DNA from: Defluviimonas aquaemixtae
Lineage (GTDB): Bacteria > Pseudomonadota > Alphaproteobacteria > Rhodobacterales > Rhodobacteraceae
Length of the DNA stretch: 64,000 nt
Direction: 5' to 3'
NCBI RefSeq assembly: GCF_900302475.1
Contig: NZ_OMOQ01000002.1
Span: 124,001 to 188,000 of the forward strand
Positions 52,682 to 62,700 of this stretch are shown here, in pieces; positions within the stretch are counted from its first letter, which is position 1; every line of letters begins with the position of its first letter. The position numbers were made by a program, and so were the translations under genes. A model generated the notes under the pieces. The model was not told the origin of the DNA and ran no database searches. It saw only the letters and a list, made by a program, of their open reading frames with translations.

Positions 52682-52757
52682 TGGTGCCGGTGAAGGGACT
52701 CGAACCCCCGACCCCATCATTACGAATGACGTGCTCTACCAGCTGAGCTACACCGGC
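52682..52757 (-). tRNA. tRNA-Thr (anticodon CGT)
   Basis: A 76-base tRNA with encoded CCA. The acceptor stem GCCGGTG/CACCGGC is perfect, the D arm reads GCTCAGCTGGTAGAGC, the anticodon loop TTCGTAA gives CGU, and the T arm contains GGTTCGAGTCC. It reads ACG codons. Confidence 0.97.
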
Positions 52758-52863
52758 ACTTCTCGTCAGGAACACCTTGTCCTGATCGCTGCCCCGGCGT
52801 GGTGTCGACGGGGCTCGGTGGCGGGCTGATAGCATCATCGTGGGCGGCTGTGTAGCCCCAATT

Positions 52864-54345
52864 TCAGGCTTTCTGGCCGACTTCTTCGTCAAGGATCAGC
52901 GATTGCCCGTCGTCGTCGTCGGACAGCACCTCCGAAGCGGGCAGGACATCGTCGGCCGCGTCCGTCGCGGCGTGCCCGACAATGAGCGGCAGCATGTCCG
53001 ACCCGTTCGGCATCTGCACGGTGGCGAGCGGTGGTTCGCGCCATGAAAGCGTGTCGAACCCACCGCAATTGTCACAGGTCGGCGCCCAGTCGCCATGAAT
53101 GCTCTGGCACTTTTCGCAGACCCACTGCGGCCCACGGCTGGCCGTAAGCGCCCGCGTGAGCCAACCGCGAACCACCGCGTCGTCCTCTCCCTGAGCGCGT
53201 GCGATTGCGGCCATGACCGTCAAGCTGCGCGCGGTCGGATGAGTCTCGGGTAGATCGCCCAGCGCGCGGCGGGCGGCGGGGAAGTCCTCGGCCGCAATGT
53301 TCAACTCGGCCCTAAGAAGCTTCGTTTCCTCATGGTCGGACTGCGCAGCTAGCAGCGTCTCGAACCGCTTGAGGCGCTCAGCGGGTGTTTCATCCGGGGC
53401 GATGCGTGCGAATGCTGCGGCGAGATCGGGATGCGGCTGCGCGGCCCAGGCCTTTTTCAGCACGCGCGCGGCATATTTGGGCTTGCCGCCCTGCACGTAG
53501 CTGTCGGCGGCCAGAACGGCCGCCGGTATCAGGTCGGGCGACAAGCGGTTGGCTTCGATCGCCGCTTCGCGCGCTTCGATGCTCGCTTCCTCGGAAAACA
53601 CGTCCCGCGCCTCCTGCAGTGCCAGGACGGCATCGCGACGCCGGTGCACGTCGCGCGGCAGCAAGCCCTGTTTCAGTTTCGTTCCGATGACCTGGCGCGC
53701 ACCCTTCCAGTCGCCGCTTCCGGTTTGGAGCTGCAGCAGCGTGTCCTGCACATCCTCGTGCTTCGGCTTCATCGAGAACGCCTTTTCGGCGAGCTTCAGG
53801 GCGGTTCCGGTGTCGCCCTCGGCCAGCTTCTGCTTCATCAGCCCGCGCACGCCGACGAACCGCGTTCGGTCATCTGCGAGGAGCCGCTTGTAGACTTCCG
53901 TCGCGCGCTTCGTATCGCCCGACAACTCTGCAGCCTGCGCAGTGAGAAGATTGGTGAGCTCTGGCCGGTGCAGATACCTCTCCGCCTTCGCAGCCTGGGA
54001 CATGGCCACTCGTCCCTCGCCTGATGCAAGCGCCATCAGCCCGTCGGCCAGTGCCTGAAAACCTTTCCGCTCGCGGTTGCGGTCGAAATAGCGACTGATC
54101 GCGGTTTCGTCGCCGTTCAGGAATCGCAATACCGCAACGCCGAGACCCGCAAGCTTCAGTGCCAGCCAGAAGATGAGCAGAAGAAGAAGAATACCGATCA
54201 GAGCCTGAATCGGACCGAGCGAGAATTCCATGTTCGCGAGCGAGATTCGGATACCGCCGCCTGTTTCGGCGAGATATGCCGCGCCGAGCGTCAGCGCGGC
54301 CACCACCGCGACAAACAAGACGATCTTGATGAACGACCAGATCAT
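52864..54345 (-). CDS. hemY: HemY-like TPR membrane protein
   Basis: A 493-residue protein with two N-terminal membrane segments (VLFVAVVAALTLGAAYLAET, ALIGILLLLLIFWLALKLAG), the HemY-N region (FDRNRERKGFQALADGLMAL), TPR-like helical repeats and a C-terminal zinc ribbon (CEKC...CDNC), then an acidic tail. Its exact role in haem synthesis is unresolved. It follows the Mic60 gene by 6 bp in a hemD-Mic60-hemY unit. Confidence 0.92.
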   Translation of the reverse strand: MIWSFIKIVLFVAVVAALTLGAAYLAETGGGIRISLANMEFSLGPIQALIGILLLLLIFWLALKLAGLGVAVLRFLNGDETAISRYFDRNRERKGFQALADGLMALASGEGRVAMSQAAKAERYLHRPELTNLLTAQAAELSGDTKRATEVYKRLLADDRTRFVGVRGLMKQKLAEGDTGTALKLAEKAFSMKPKHEDVQDTLLQLQTGSGDWKGARQVIGTKLKQGLLPRDVHRRRDAVLALQEARDVFSEEASIEAREAAIEANRLSPDLIPAAVLAADSYVQGGKPKYAARVLKKAWAAQPHPDLAAAFARIAPDETPAERLKRFETLLAAQSDHEETKLLRAELNIAAEDFPAARRALGDLPETHPTARSLTVMAAIARAQGEDDAVVRGWLTRALTASRGPQWVCEKCQSIHGDWAPTCDNCGGFDTLSWREPPLATVQMPNGSDMLPLIVGHAATDAADDVLPASEVLSDDDDGQSLILDEEVGQKA

Positions 54346-54351
54346 GAACCG

Positions 54352-55740
54352 TTACTCCATCGCGCGGCTGATTTCATTCACAGCTTCCACCGCATCCATG
54401 CGGCGTTGGGCGAGCGCTACCCACTCGGCCATCCGGGCCTGGCCATCCGGTGGCAAGGCCTCAATTTCAGCTACGGCCAAGGCCAGGTCTCCCGCCTTCA
54501 GCGCCGCCTCGGCCCGTGACAGGACCGCATCGGGGTCATCGCCCGCCCTTGGGCTAAGCGACCGCGCGCCGGTCTGACTGCGCACAAAGGCGCCGAGCCG
54601 GTCCCACGCACCCCCCTCGACGGTTTCTTTCAGCGATACACTGAGCGCATCGCGCGCGGCCGGGGCAAACGCCTCGCGAAGCGCCGCCTCCGTAGGCACA
54701 CCCTGGGATTGCTCTGCCAATGCCGGCTGTATCTCTACTCCGGTCGCTTTCAGATCGGCCAGCGCGGGGTCGAGTGCCGCACCGCTGTCGAGGGCCGAGC
54801 GCAGCCGGCTCAGCGCGGCACGGGCGGCGGCCGACGTTGCTGTTTCGGCCGCTTCCTGGCGCAACCGCTCGGCCTCATCCGCGATCGCGGCCATCTGCTC
54901 GGATGCGGCTTGCGCGGCATTCTCGATAGCTTTCTGTGCCTCGTCAGCCGTCGCGCGCTGGTCGGCGATCTCTTCGCGCATCGCCTCCATCTCGCGCCCG
55001 AATGCCTCGAGCGCGCTGGCCGAGGCCGCGCCGCTGGCAGCGGGACGTTTCTCCAGCTCGACAAGCCGTGCCCCCACATCGTCCAGCGCTCCGGACTGAT
55101 CGCCCAGGCGCGCCTCGATCGAGCCAAGCGCGCCTTGTAAGTCGGCGATCCGTGCGTCAAGCGCATCGGTTCGTTCGGTAACTACGCCTTCGGTCACCTT
55201 GTCTGCCAGTTCGGACTTCAATGCGGCGACGTCCTGAAGCAGTTCCGATATGCGGCCGTCCTGCACCGAGAGTCGTTCATTCAAGGCGTTCAGCTCGTCG
55301 CTCGGAGCCTCTGGTCTGAGAAGATCAGGCATTACGTATGTCGCGGCACCGAAGCCCAATCCGGCCGCAATGACACCGCCAAGAACCACGGGAACGAACC
55401 CGCCCCGCCGGGGGCGTTCGGCGGGCGCCGTGGCGCGAGGTTCGTCCGGCGTCTCTTGCTCAGTGACGGTTTCCGGTTCCGACGCGCCGCCTTCCACCGG
55501 ATCGATGGACGGATCAGATTCGGCAATCGCTTCGGCTTCAGAGCCGTCGGTAGCGGCACCCTCCGCCGGTTTGGAGTCGAACCCCGTTTCGGCGTTCGTT
55601 TCGGCTTTGAAGTCATCGGCTACGCTCAAAGCGGCACCGACATCCTCCATCTCGCTCTTGAACTCTTCGGATTGTTCGCTTTCCGGCAATTGGGCCGATT
55701 CTGTTCGCTTATCGGAGTCGGTCTTGCGGGATCTGGCCAC
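54352..55740 (-). CDS. Mic60/mitofilin-family inner membrane protein
   Basis: A 462-residue protein: a Glu/Ser-rich N-terminal region, one membrane segment (GFVPVVLGGVIAAGLGFGAA), a long coiled coil (residues ~165-310) and a C-terminal mitofilin-like domain. Alphaproteobacterial Mic60 homologues sit beside hemD/hemY exactly as here and can shape membranes. I prefer the GTG at 55740 (VARSRKTDSD) with an upstream GGAGG; an in-frame GTG at 55758 lacks a ribosome site. Confidence 0.85.
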   Translation of the reverse strand: MARSRKTDSDKRTESAQLPESEQSEEFKSEMEDVGAALSVADDFKAETNAETGFDSKPAEGAATDGSEAEAIAESDPSIDPVEGGASEPETVTEQETPDEPRATAPAERPRRGGFVPVVLGGVIAAGLGFGAATYVMPDLLRPEAPSDELNALNERLSVQDGRISELLQDVAALKSELADKVTEGVVTERTDALDARIADLQGALGSIEARLGDQSGALDDVGARLVELEKRPAASGAASASALEAFGREMEAMREEIADQRATADEAQKAIENAAQAASEQMAAIADEAERLRQEAAETATSAAARAALSRLRSALDSGAALDPALADLKATGVEIQPALAEQSQGVPTEAALREAFAPAARDALSVSLKETVEGGAWDRLGAFVRSQTGARSLSPRAGDDPDAVLSRAEAALKAGDLALAVAEIEALPPDGQARMAEWVALAQRRMDAVEAVNEISRAME

Positions 55741-55822
55741 TGAAAACTTCGCCTCCACAGCATCAAACTCATGCGACCGGGCAGCCCCGGTCAGTTCAAT
55801 CTAGTTGCCTAGGCGCGGCGCC

Positions 55823-56545
55823 TCAAGCCGTCTTATCCGGGCGGGCAAGCGCGCCGAGGGCCGCGAGCATGGACGGGTCATCCGGCTGTTCGGCGACAAC
55901 GAGGCGTCTGGCCGGTATTTTGTCGGCGGCGCGGGCGACCGCAGGACTCATCGCCGCTATGAAGAGTGCGGCGGCGGGGTCTGGAAAGGCTGCCGCAGCA
56001 ATTATTGCTGCGCGCGGCGAAAAAAGCGGCAGAAGGATCGGCGCATCGCGCTGGGTGAGGCGCAGGGCCTCTGGCGTCGGTTCACACGATTGCTGATCAT
56101 AAACGACGACTGGAATTGTCTCTATTCCAGCGGAACTGAGCTCCGTCGCGATATTTCTCGCTGCGTGGACTGCGCGCGGCCATAGAAATGGACGCCCCGC
56201 ATAATCGCGCCGGATCGCCTCGACGAGGCCGGCGGCATTGCCTGGTCCAACGCGGGTCCGGAAGCCGCAACGCAATGCGGCATCTTCCGTGCGCCGTCCG
56301 ACGCACCAGGCGGTCCCTGCCCGCCGATTGATCAGACGCGCATAACCTGCAACTGCGTTCTCCGAAGTGAATATCAGGTCGAACTCATGCTCGGGCAAAT
56401 CGCCGGGGTCGAGATAGGCAATTCGCATGAGAGGTGAGATGACAATCGGCCAGTCCGCTCCGAACCGCTCGCGAAACGCCTCGGCGAAACGCTGCGACTG
56501 CGCTTCAGGCCGGGTCAGGAGCAGGGTGGCACGGGTCGGCTTCAA
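55823..56545 (-). CDS. hemD: Uroporphyrinogen-III synthase
   Basis: HemD closes hydroxymethylbilane to uroporphyrinogen III. The 240-residue protein has the diverged family pattern: [46 protein letters not shown], a linker and [15 protein letters not shown]. First gene of the hemD-Mic60-hemY series, divergent from tsaD with about 50 bp between starts. Confidence 0.88.
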   Translation of the reverse strand: MKPTRATLLLTRPEAQSQRFAEAFRERFGADWPIVISPLMRIAYLDPGDLPEHEFDLIFTSENAVAGYARLINRRAGTAWCVGRRTEDAALRCGFRTRVGPGNAAGLVEAIRRDYAGRPFLWPRAVHAARNIATELSSAGIETIPVVVYDQQSCEPTPEALRLTQRDAPILLPLFSPRAAIIAAAAFPDPAAALFIAAMSPAVARAADKIPARRLVVAEQPDDPSMLAALGALARPDKTA

Positions 56546-56594
56546 TGGTGTCCTCGGGATTGTACGGCTTGTCCGCCGGTGCTACCTGCCGGAT

Positions 56595-57713
56595 ATGGCA
56601 GTCACAACCGACCGCGGCATGGGCAACACGATCACAATCCTCGGCGTGGAATCAAGCTGCGACGACACCGCAGCGGCCGTCGTGCGCGATAGCGGTGGGC
56701 GGGCGGAGATCCTGTCCTCCGTTGTATACGGCCAGACCGGCCTGCACGCGCCCTTTGGTGGCGTCGTGCCGGAAATCGCGGCGCGCGCTCATGCCGAGAA
56801 GATCGATCTCTGCGTCGAAGAAGCACTGAAGACCGCCGGATTGTCGCTCGACAGCCTCGACGCCATCGCTGTCACGGCTGGACCGGGACTGATCGGCGGG
56901 GTGATCGCGGGGGTGATGTGCGCCAAGGGCCTCGCGGCGGGGAGCGGCCTGCCGCTGCTCGGGATTAACCACCTCGCGGGCCATGCGCTTACGCCGCGAC
57001 TGACCGATGCGCTCGACTTTCCCTATCTCATGCTGCTTGTCTCGGGCGGGCACTGCCAGTTCGTAATCGTCGAGGGGCCGAACAGCTTCTCGCGGCTTGG
57101 CGGGACGATTGATGACGCGCCGGGCGAGGCCTTCGACAAGACCGCCAAACTGCTTGGCCTGCCGCAGCCGGGCGGGCCGTCGGTCGAATCGGCGGCGCTC
57201 GGAGGAGATCCAGCACGCTTCGACTTTCCGCGTCCGCTTCTAGATCGGCCGGGCTGCGATATGTCGTTCTCGGGGCTGAAAACCGCACTTCTCAGAGCGC
57301 GCAACGCGGTGGTCGCCGAAAAAGGCGGCCTGACGGAGCAGGATCGCGCCGATCTTGCAGCAGGATTTCAAGCCGCCGTCGCAGATGTGCTCGCAGAGAA
57401 ATCGCGGCGTGCGATCAGCGAATACATCGCGCTTGCACCCGCACAACCTGTCCTTGCGGTGGCAGGAGGTGTCGCAGCAAATCAGACAATTCGTGGCATA
57501 CTAGAGACTGTTTGCACGAATGCTGCCGTTCACTTCGTTGCTCCGCCTCTTGCACTTTGTACCGACAATGCCGCCATGATCGCCTGGGCGGGAATCGAGC
57601 ACTTTCGCCTAGGCTTGGTCGACGAGGCCGAACTCGTGGCGCGGCCGCGCTGGCCGCTCGATCCCTCGAAGCGTTCGCTGATCGGCGGTGGGAAAAAGGG
57701 GGCAAAGGCATGA
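56595..57713 (+). CDS. tsaD: tRNA threonylcarbamoyltransferase TsaD
   Basis: TsaD makes the universal t6A37 tRNA modification. The 372-residue protein shows [16 protein letters not shown], the metal-binding [21 protein letters not shown] and [12 protein letters not shown]. An ATG eight codons in (56619) is an alternative start. Its stop overlaps the gpsA ATG (ATGA). Confidence 0.97.
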   Translation: MAVTTDRGMGNTITILGVESSCDDTAAAVVRDSGGRAEILSSVVYGQTGLHAPFGGVVPEIAARAHAEKIDLCVEEALKTAGLSLDSLDAIAVTAGPGLIGGVIAGVMCAKGLAAGSGLPLLGINHLAGHALTPRLTDALDFPYLMLLVSGGHCQFVIVEGPNSFSRLGGTIDDAPGEAFDKTAKLLGLPQPGGPSVESAALGGDPARFDFPRPLLDRPGCDMSFSGLKTALLRARNAVVAEKGGLTEQDRADLAAGFQAAVADVLAEKSRRAISEYIALAPAQPVLAVAGGVAANQTIRGILETVCTNAAVHFVAPPLALCTDNAAMIAWAGIEHFRLGLVDEAELVARPRWPLDPSKRSLIGGGKKGAKA

Positions 57714-58672
57714 GTGTTGCCGTCCTCGGCGCGGGCGCTTTCGGCACGGCGCTCGCCATTGCGCTGGCGCGTCACGACGCCGATGTCACGCTTTGGGCGC
57801 GCGACACCGATGTCGTCCGCCTGATGAGCCGCGATCGGCAGAATGAGCGAAGGCTTCCAGGCGTTCGCTTCCCCGCTCGATTGGCGATCACATCCGAGAT
57901 CGGGACGGTGGCTTCCGAGATCGTTCTCCTGACGGTTCCGATGCAGCAGCTGGCGGGATTCCTGACCTTTCATTCGGCAACGCTGAACGGTCGCATCCTC
58001 GTGAGTTGCGCCAAGGGGATCGATCTCGCGACCCAACGCGGCGCGACGGATATCATCAGCGCGGCCTGCCCAGAGGCACAGATTGCGGTGTTGACCGGGC
58101 CGAGCTTTGCCGCCGACATTGCGCGGGGGCTTCCAACGGCGCTGACGCTTGCCTGCCGCGACGATCGCACGGGTGCCGCGCTGCAAGAGGCTCTCTCCAC
58201 ACCGGTCCTCCGCCTCTACCTCAGTAGCGATGTGCGGGGCGCGGAGCTGGGCGGCGCGCTGAAGAATGTGATCGCGATCGCCGCAGGCGTGGTGGTCGGG
58301 GCGGGCCTCGGCGACAGCGCGCGCGCGGCGTTGATGACCCGGGGCTTCGCCGAGATGAACCGCCTTGCGATACGGCTTGGCGCCCAGAGCGAGACGCTGG
58401 CTGGGCTGTCGGGATTTGGCGACTTGGTGCTGACCTGCACGTCTGATGGCTCGCGCAACTTCCGCTACGGCCGCGCGTTGGGCGCGGCCGAGAAGTTCGA
58501 TCCCCAAACGACCGTGGAGGGCGCTGCAACTGCTAAAGCGGTCTCTATCTTAGCCAAAACGCTCGATCTTGAGATGCCGATAGCGGCCATGGTCGCGGCG
58601 CTTGTCGACCGGAAGATTTCGATAAGCGACGCCATGTCGCAACTTCTGTCGCGCCCACTCAGGAAGGAATAG
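57710..58672 (+). CDS. gpsA: Glycerol-3-phosphate dehydrogenase (NAD(P)+)
   Basis: GpsA makes glycerol-3-phosphate for phospholipids. The 320-residue protein has the Rossmann motif [49 protein letters not shown] and the C-terminal [20 protein letters not shown]. It is coupled to tsaD; the YciI gene follows 2 bp on. Confidence 0.97.
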   Translation: MSVAVLGAGAFGTALAIALARHDADVTLWARDTDVVRLMSRDRQNERRLPGVRFPARLAITSEIGTVASEIVLLTVPMQQLAGFLTFHSATLNGRILVSCAKGIDLATQRGATDIISAACPEAQIAVLTGPSFAADIARGLPTALTLACRDDRTGAALQEALSTPVLRLYLSSDVRGAELGGALKNVIAIAAGVVVGAGLGDSARAALMTRGFAEMNRLAIRLGAQSETLAGLSGFGDLVLTCTSDGSRNFRYGRALGAAEKFDPQTTVEGAATAKAVSILAKTLDLEMPIAAMVAALVDRKISISDAMSQLLSRPLRKE

Positions 58673-58674
58673 CC

Positions 58675-58944
58675 ATGCTCTTCACCTTGATGCGCCACGC
58701 TAAGCCAGAACAATCGCAGACGCCGCTTGGCACACGCACCGCCCATTTGAACCGCATCGAACAGACCGGCATCGTGCGCATGACGAGCCCGCCGATCGCG
58801 GACGGAGGAATGCGGGGGTCGGTGATGGCCCTCGACGCGGACAGCACCGCCGACGCGGAGGGCTGGGTGGCGGGCGCCCCCTACACGGCGCCAGGGCTGT
58901 TCGATAGCGTGACTGTCATGGATTTGAAGAAGGTGATCGGCTGA
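58675..58944 (+). CDS. YciI-like protein
   Basis: An 89-residue YCII-domain protein with a ferredoxin-like fold pattern (RMTSPPIADGGMRGSVMALD, EGWVAGAPYTAPGLFDSVTV). The function is unknown. Its stop overlaps the next ATG by one base in a tsaD-gpsA-yciI-EVE run. Confidence 0.85.
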   Translation: MLFTLMRHAKPEQSQTPLGTRTAHLNRIEQTGIVRMTSPPIADGGMRGSVMALDADSTADAEGWVAGAPYTAPGLFDSVTVMDLKKVIG

Positions 58945-59357
58945 TGTCATACTGGCTTTTCAAATCGGAACCCGACGCTTGGGGCTGGGACCAGCAGGTT
59001 GCCAAGGGCGACGCGGGTGAGGAATGGAACGGTGTCCGCAACTACCAGGCGCGCAACAACATGCGTGCGATGAAGATCGGCGATCGCGGCTTCTTCTATC
59101 ACTCCAATGTGGGGAAGGAGATTGTCGGCATCGTCGAGGTATGCGCCGAAAGTCACCCGGACAGCACGACTGACGATCCGCGCTGGGACTGCGTCGACAT
59201 CCGCGCGGTGAAGCCGTTTCCGCGCCCGGTCACGCTTGATGAGATCAAGTCCGATCCGCGCCTGACAGAAATGGTACTGGTGAAGAATACACGTCTGTCA
59301 GTGCAGCCAGTGACCGAGAGTGAATGGAAGATCGTCTGCGAGCTCGGCGGCCTGTAG
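58944..59357 (+). CDS. EVE-domain protein
   Basis: A 137-residue EVE (PUA-like) protein: YWLFKSEPDAWGWDQQ, WNGVRNYQARNNMRAMKIGD, FFYHSN and GIVEVCAE. EVE domains resemble YTH readers and may bind modified nucleic acids; the role in bacteria is unsettled. It is the usual partner of yciI and gpsA in alphaproteobacteria. Confidence 0.93.
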   Translation: MSYWLFKSEPDAWGWDQQVAKGDAGEEWNGVRNYQARNNMRAMKIGDRGFFYHSNVGKEIVGIVEVCAESHPDSTTDDPRWDCVDIRAVKPFPRPVTLDEIKSDPRLTEMVLVKNTRLSVQPVTESEWKIVCELGGL

Positions 59358-59416
59358 ACCACACGGCAGAGGTGCGGCATCATGCCGCCCGATAATAATG
59401 TGCGCGGGGATACGAT

Positions 59417-59809
59417 ATGGAACTCATCAGCGTGATTGTGGCGGCGGCGGCGGGATATGGCTTTGGCGCCTTCTGGTACATGAGCTTGTCCAAGCAGTGG
59501 GTCGACGCCTCGGGCATCGCGGTCGACGCAGAGGGCAAGCCCGCAAACAAGAGCATGGCGCCTTTCGTAAAGGCCGGTGTGGCGATGCTGGTCGTGGCCG
59601 GCATGATGCGCCACGTGTTCGGAATGTCGGGAATCGATAGCTTCGGCGCCGGGCTCGTCGGGGGATTCGGACTGGGCGCGTTCATTGCGCTGCCTTGGAT
59701 CGTAACCAACTACGCCTATTCGGACCGGCCAAAGATGTTGACCTATATCGATGGCGGCTATGCCGTTCTCGGGAGCTCGATCATCGGAGCGGTCCTGGGG
59801 CTGTTCTAG
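59417..59809 (+). CDS. DUF1761 membrane protein
   Basis: A 130-residue protein with four membrane segments and the DUF1761 features GYGFGAFWYMSLSKQWVDAS and AFIALPWIVTNYAYSDRP. The function is unknown. It lies 59 bp after the EVE gene, probably in the same unit. Confidence 0.88.
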   Translation: MELISVIVAAAAGYGFGAFWYMSLSKQWVDASGIAVDAEGKPANKSMAPFVKAGVAMLVVAGMMRHVFGMSGIDSFGAGLVGGFGLGAFIALPWIVTNYAYSDRPKMLTYIDGGYAVLGSSIIGAVLGLF

Positions 59810-60054
59810 ACGATACAAAGGGCCCCGACCGCCCGGCCGGGACCCTTCGCCACCCCGTGTGCACCCCTGCACCGTGTGAAACTGAAAAGGTCTCGGCCGT
59901 CCTGGCCTGTTGAGATCACGCTAGGCGCTGACCTCGATTCTGGCAAGCGATCTCTAGTGAAAATGTCGTTCAAAATCAAACGCTTGTCGAAACTGTTCGT
60001 TAACTCGGTCAATCGGACGCCCAGCGTGGCCCGGGCGCCCCGCAATCACGGCCG

Positions 60055-60396
60055 TCAGCGATAGACGGACTCCTTGCCGAAGTGCTTGACCAGCATGTAG
60101 TAAATGACGGCGCGGTACTTGTTGCGCTCGGCCCGGCCGTAGGTCTCGATGGCGGAATTGATCGCGGCCATGAGTTGAGGGCCATCGCTGAGGCCCAGCT
60201 TCTTGATCAGGAAGTTCTTCTTGACCGTCTCGAGCTCGGATTCCTGGCTGCCAGCGACGGTCGAGGCATCGGCGTCGTAGATCGACGGACCGCAGCCGAT
60301 CGTCACTTTGGTCAGAAGGTCCATGTTCGGCGTCATGCCGCACTTTGTCCTCAGATCGTCGGCATATCTCGCGATCAACTCGTCTCTCTTGCCCAT
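60055..60396 (-). CDS. DUF2853 protein
   Basis: A 113-residue soluble helical protein (MGKRDELIARYADDLRTKCG, VKKNFLIKKLGLSDGPQLMA, RNKYRAVIYYMLVKHFGKE) of the DUF2853 family. The function is unknown. It is monocistronic; the upstream 208 bp to ahcY holds nothing recognisable. Confidence 0.9.
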   Translation of the reverse strand: MGKRDELIARYADDLRTKCGMTPNMDLLTKVTIGCGPSIYDADASTVAGSQESELETVKKNFLIKKLGLSDGPQLMAAINSAIETYGRAERNKYRAVIYYMLVKHFGKESVYR

Positions 60397-60604
60397 GGGT
60401 ATTACTCCACTATCCCTGTTAAGACTGCATGAGGCATACGACGCCCGCATCCCCCCGCGCGGAAACTAAGTTGATTTCCGCAACCGGGCAAAGAAAAACT
60501 CACCCGCGTGCAGAATTGCAGGGGAAAATCCGCCGCTTTTGCCCATGTCCAACGGCAGGGGCCGGCCGGACGCGGTTTCAATTCGCCCGGCCGAAGGCCA
60601 CTAT

Positions 60605-61999
60605 TCAGTAGCGGTAGTGATCGGACTTGTACGGTCCATCGACTGTCACCCCGATGTAATCCGCTTGATCCAGCCGCAGCTCGGTCAGCTTGACCCCGAT
60701 CTTCTTAAGATGCAGTCGTGCGACCTTCTCATCGAGATGCTTGGGCAGGATATAGACCCCCGGCTTGTAGTCCTTGCCCTTGGTCCAAAGCTCGATCTGC
60801 GCCAGCACTTGATTGGTGAAAGACGCGGACATCACGAACGAGGGGTGGCCGGTGGCGTTCCCGAGATTCAGCAGCCGCCCTTCAGAAAGAAGAATGATCC
60901 GGTTCCCGGACGGCATCTCGATCATGTCCACCTGGTCCTTGACGTTGGTCCATTTGTGGTTCTTGAGCGAGGTGACCTGAATCTCGTTGTCGAAATGGCC
61001 GATGTTTCCGACGATCGCCATGTCCTTCATCTCGCGCATGTGCTCGATCCGGATGACGTCCTTGTTGCCGGTCGTGGTAATGAAGATGTCCGCGTCCCGG
61101 ACGACATCTTCCAGCACGACGACTTCGTAGCCGTCCATAGCCGCCTGCAGCGCGCAGATCGGGTCGATCTCGGTGATCTTCACGCGAGCGCCCGCGCCGC
61201 GAAGCGAGGCGGCAGAGCCTTTGCCCACGTCACCGTAGCCGCAGACGACGGCGACCTTGCCGGCCATCATCGTGTCAGTCGCGCGGCGAATTCCGTCGAC
61301 AAGACTTTCCTTGCAGCCGTACTTGTTGTCGAATTTTGACTTGGTGACGGAGTCGTTCACATTGATCGCCGGAAAGGGCAGCAGGCCCTTTTTGTGCAGG
61401 TCGTATAGCCTGTGCACGCCGGTTGTGGTTTCCTCGCTCACACCCTTGATCGCATCCCGTTGTCTTGTGAACCAGCCGGGGCTTTCCTTCAGTCGTTTCT
61501 TGATCTGGTTGAAAAGGCAGACCTCTTCCTCCGAGGTTGGTGTCTCGATCAGGTCCGTTTCGCCATTCTCAACCCGCGCGCCCATGAGGATGTAAAGCGT
61601 CGCGTCCCCGCCATCGTCGAGGATCATGTTCGCCGTGCCTTCCTCGAACTGGAAGATTTTGTCGGTATAGGCCCAGTAGTCTTCAAGCGTCTCGCCCTTT
61701 ATGGCGAAGACCGGGACGCCGCTCTCGGCGATCGCGGCGGCGGCGTGATCCTGGGTGGAGAATATGTTGCATGACGCCCACCGAATGTCCGCGCCAAGCA
61801 CCTTCAGAGTCTCGATGAGGACCGCGGTCTGGACTGTCATGTGCAGACTGCCGGCGATCCGGGCACCTGTCAGCGGCTTGGTGGCACCGAATTCCTCGCG
61901 CAGGGCCATGAGCCCCGGCATCTCGGTTTCGGCGATGTCGAGCTCCTTGCGGCCATAGGCGGCCAGAGCGATATCCCTGACGACATAGTCTTTCGGCAT
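60605..61999 (-). CDS. ahcY: Adenosylhomocysteinase
   Basis: AhcY splits S-adenosylhomocysteine into adenosine and homocysteine in the methyl cycle. The 464-residue enzyme has [20 protein letters not shown], the NAD-binding [34 protein letters not shown] and the C-terminal KSDHYRY. The start ATG follows a GGGAG site. It supports the SAM-dependent enzymes of the window and has a structured leader. Confidence 0.98.
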   Translation of the reverse strand: MPKDYVVRDIALAAYGRKELDIAETEMPGLMALREEFGATKPLTGARIAGSLHMTVQTAVLIETLKVLGADIRWASCNIFSTQDHAAAAIAESGVPVFAIKGETLEDYWAYTDKIFQFEEGTANMILDDGGDATLYILMGARVENGETDLIETPTSEEEVCLFNQIKKRLKESPGWFTRQRDAIKGVSEETTTGVHRLYDLHKKGLLPFPAINVNDSVTKSKFDNKYGCKESLVDGIRRATDTMMAGKVAVVCGYGDVGKGSAASLRGAGARVKITEIDPICALQAAMDGYEVVVLEDVVRDADIFITTTGNKDVIRIEHMREMKDMAIVGNIGHFDNEIQVTSLKNHKWTNVKDQVDMIEMPSGNRIILLSEGRLLNLGNATGHPSFVMSASFTNQVLAQIELWTKGKDYKPGVYILPKHLDEKVARLHLKKIGVKLTELRLDQADYIGVTVDGPYKSDHYRY

Positions 62000-62023
62000 G
62001 AGCCGTGCTCCCGATGAATTCCG

Positions 62024-62060
62024 TTGCCGCCCAGATAGCATTGCGCGGGTCGGGCGGCAA
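62024..62060 (-). promoter_or_regulatory. Structured leader upstream of ahcY
   Basis: A perfect 9-bp stem (TTGCCGCCC/GGGCGGCAA) with a 19-base loop ends 24 bases before the ahcY ATG. The following GAGC-ACG-GCTC can pair over the ribosome site. This could be a small metabolite-sensing leader; I cannot match it to the SAH or SAM/SAH riboswitch consensus by eye. Confidence 0.4.
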
Positions 62061-62230
62061 TCTGTCAGGTTCCGCCAAGACTCCGGGAATCTCAGTATGG
62101 CCGCCGCCTTCGCGGTGCATCATGCAGAGCAAGTGGGGGAACAGGCGCACCTCGAAACTAAGGCGAGTTGTGCCTCAATACACGATAGTTTGGGCAGGTT
62201 TGCCACCGGGTGGCGACCTCGTCACGGGTA

Positions 62231-62542
62231 TCAGCCGGAGACCCGCTCAGCCTCGCTGTTGCGCTTCATTTGCCAGCTCGTGCCAGTGGCCAGAACGCAG
62301 CTTCTCCCATCGGGCTGCGTCAGCACGATTGTGAAGCTGCCGGTTTCGGAAGAACTCCAAAGCTCGACAAGTTGCTGCGGCCCGCTCAGGCCGGCGCCGG
62401 TCTGGCGCTCGCCGTATCCACCCGCGAGCTTTTCGATTAGGTGACCGCGTTCGAAGCAGGGAAGGATTTGTTGCGCATGGGACGGCGGGGCGAGAGCGGC
62501 CGCGCCGAGAACGAGAGCTAAGGTGAAGGTTCGTTTGAACAC
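62231..62542 (-). CDS. Small secreted protein of unknown function
   Basis: A 103-residue protein with a signal peptide (KRTFTLALVLGAAALAPPSHAQ) and a mature part with two cysteines (ILPCFERGHLIEKLAGGYGE, DGRSCVLATGTSWQM), which could form a disulfide in the periplasm. I do not recognise the family. Monocistronic. Confidence 0.75.
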   Translation of the reverse strand: MFKRTFTLALVLGAAALAPPSHAQQILPCFERGHLIEKLAGGYGERQTGAGLSGPQQLVELWSSSETGSFTIVLTQPDGRSCVLATGTSWQMKRNSEAERVSG

Positions 62543-62700
62543 GGCGTCGTCCTTTCGTGTAGGGGCGCCGCCTGTCGGATCGGCTGCCCGCAGGTTGTAG
62601 GTACCTTCAGACTTGGTGGCGCGATCCGGCTTTTGCCATTAACTCTCTGACACGTTCGCGTCAGCGATTGCGAGGCGAGGAACAAGGAAGGGAACCTGGA

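Noticed and set aside
59818..59847. Rho-independent terminator after the DUF1761 gene
   Set aside because: The stem has a mismatch and there is no T-run, so the support is too weak.
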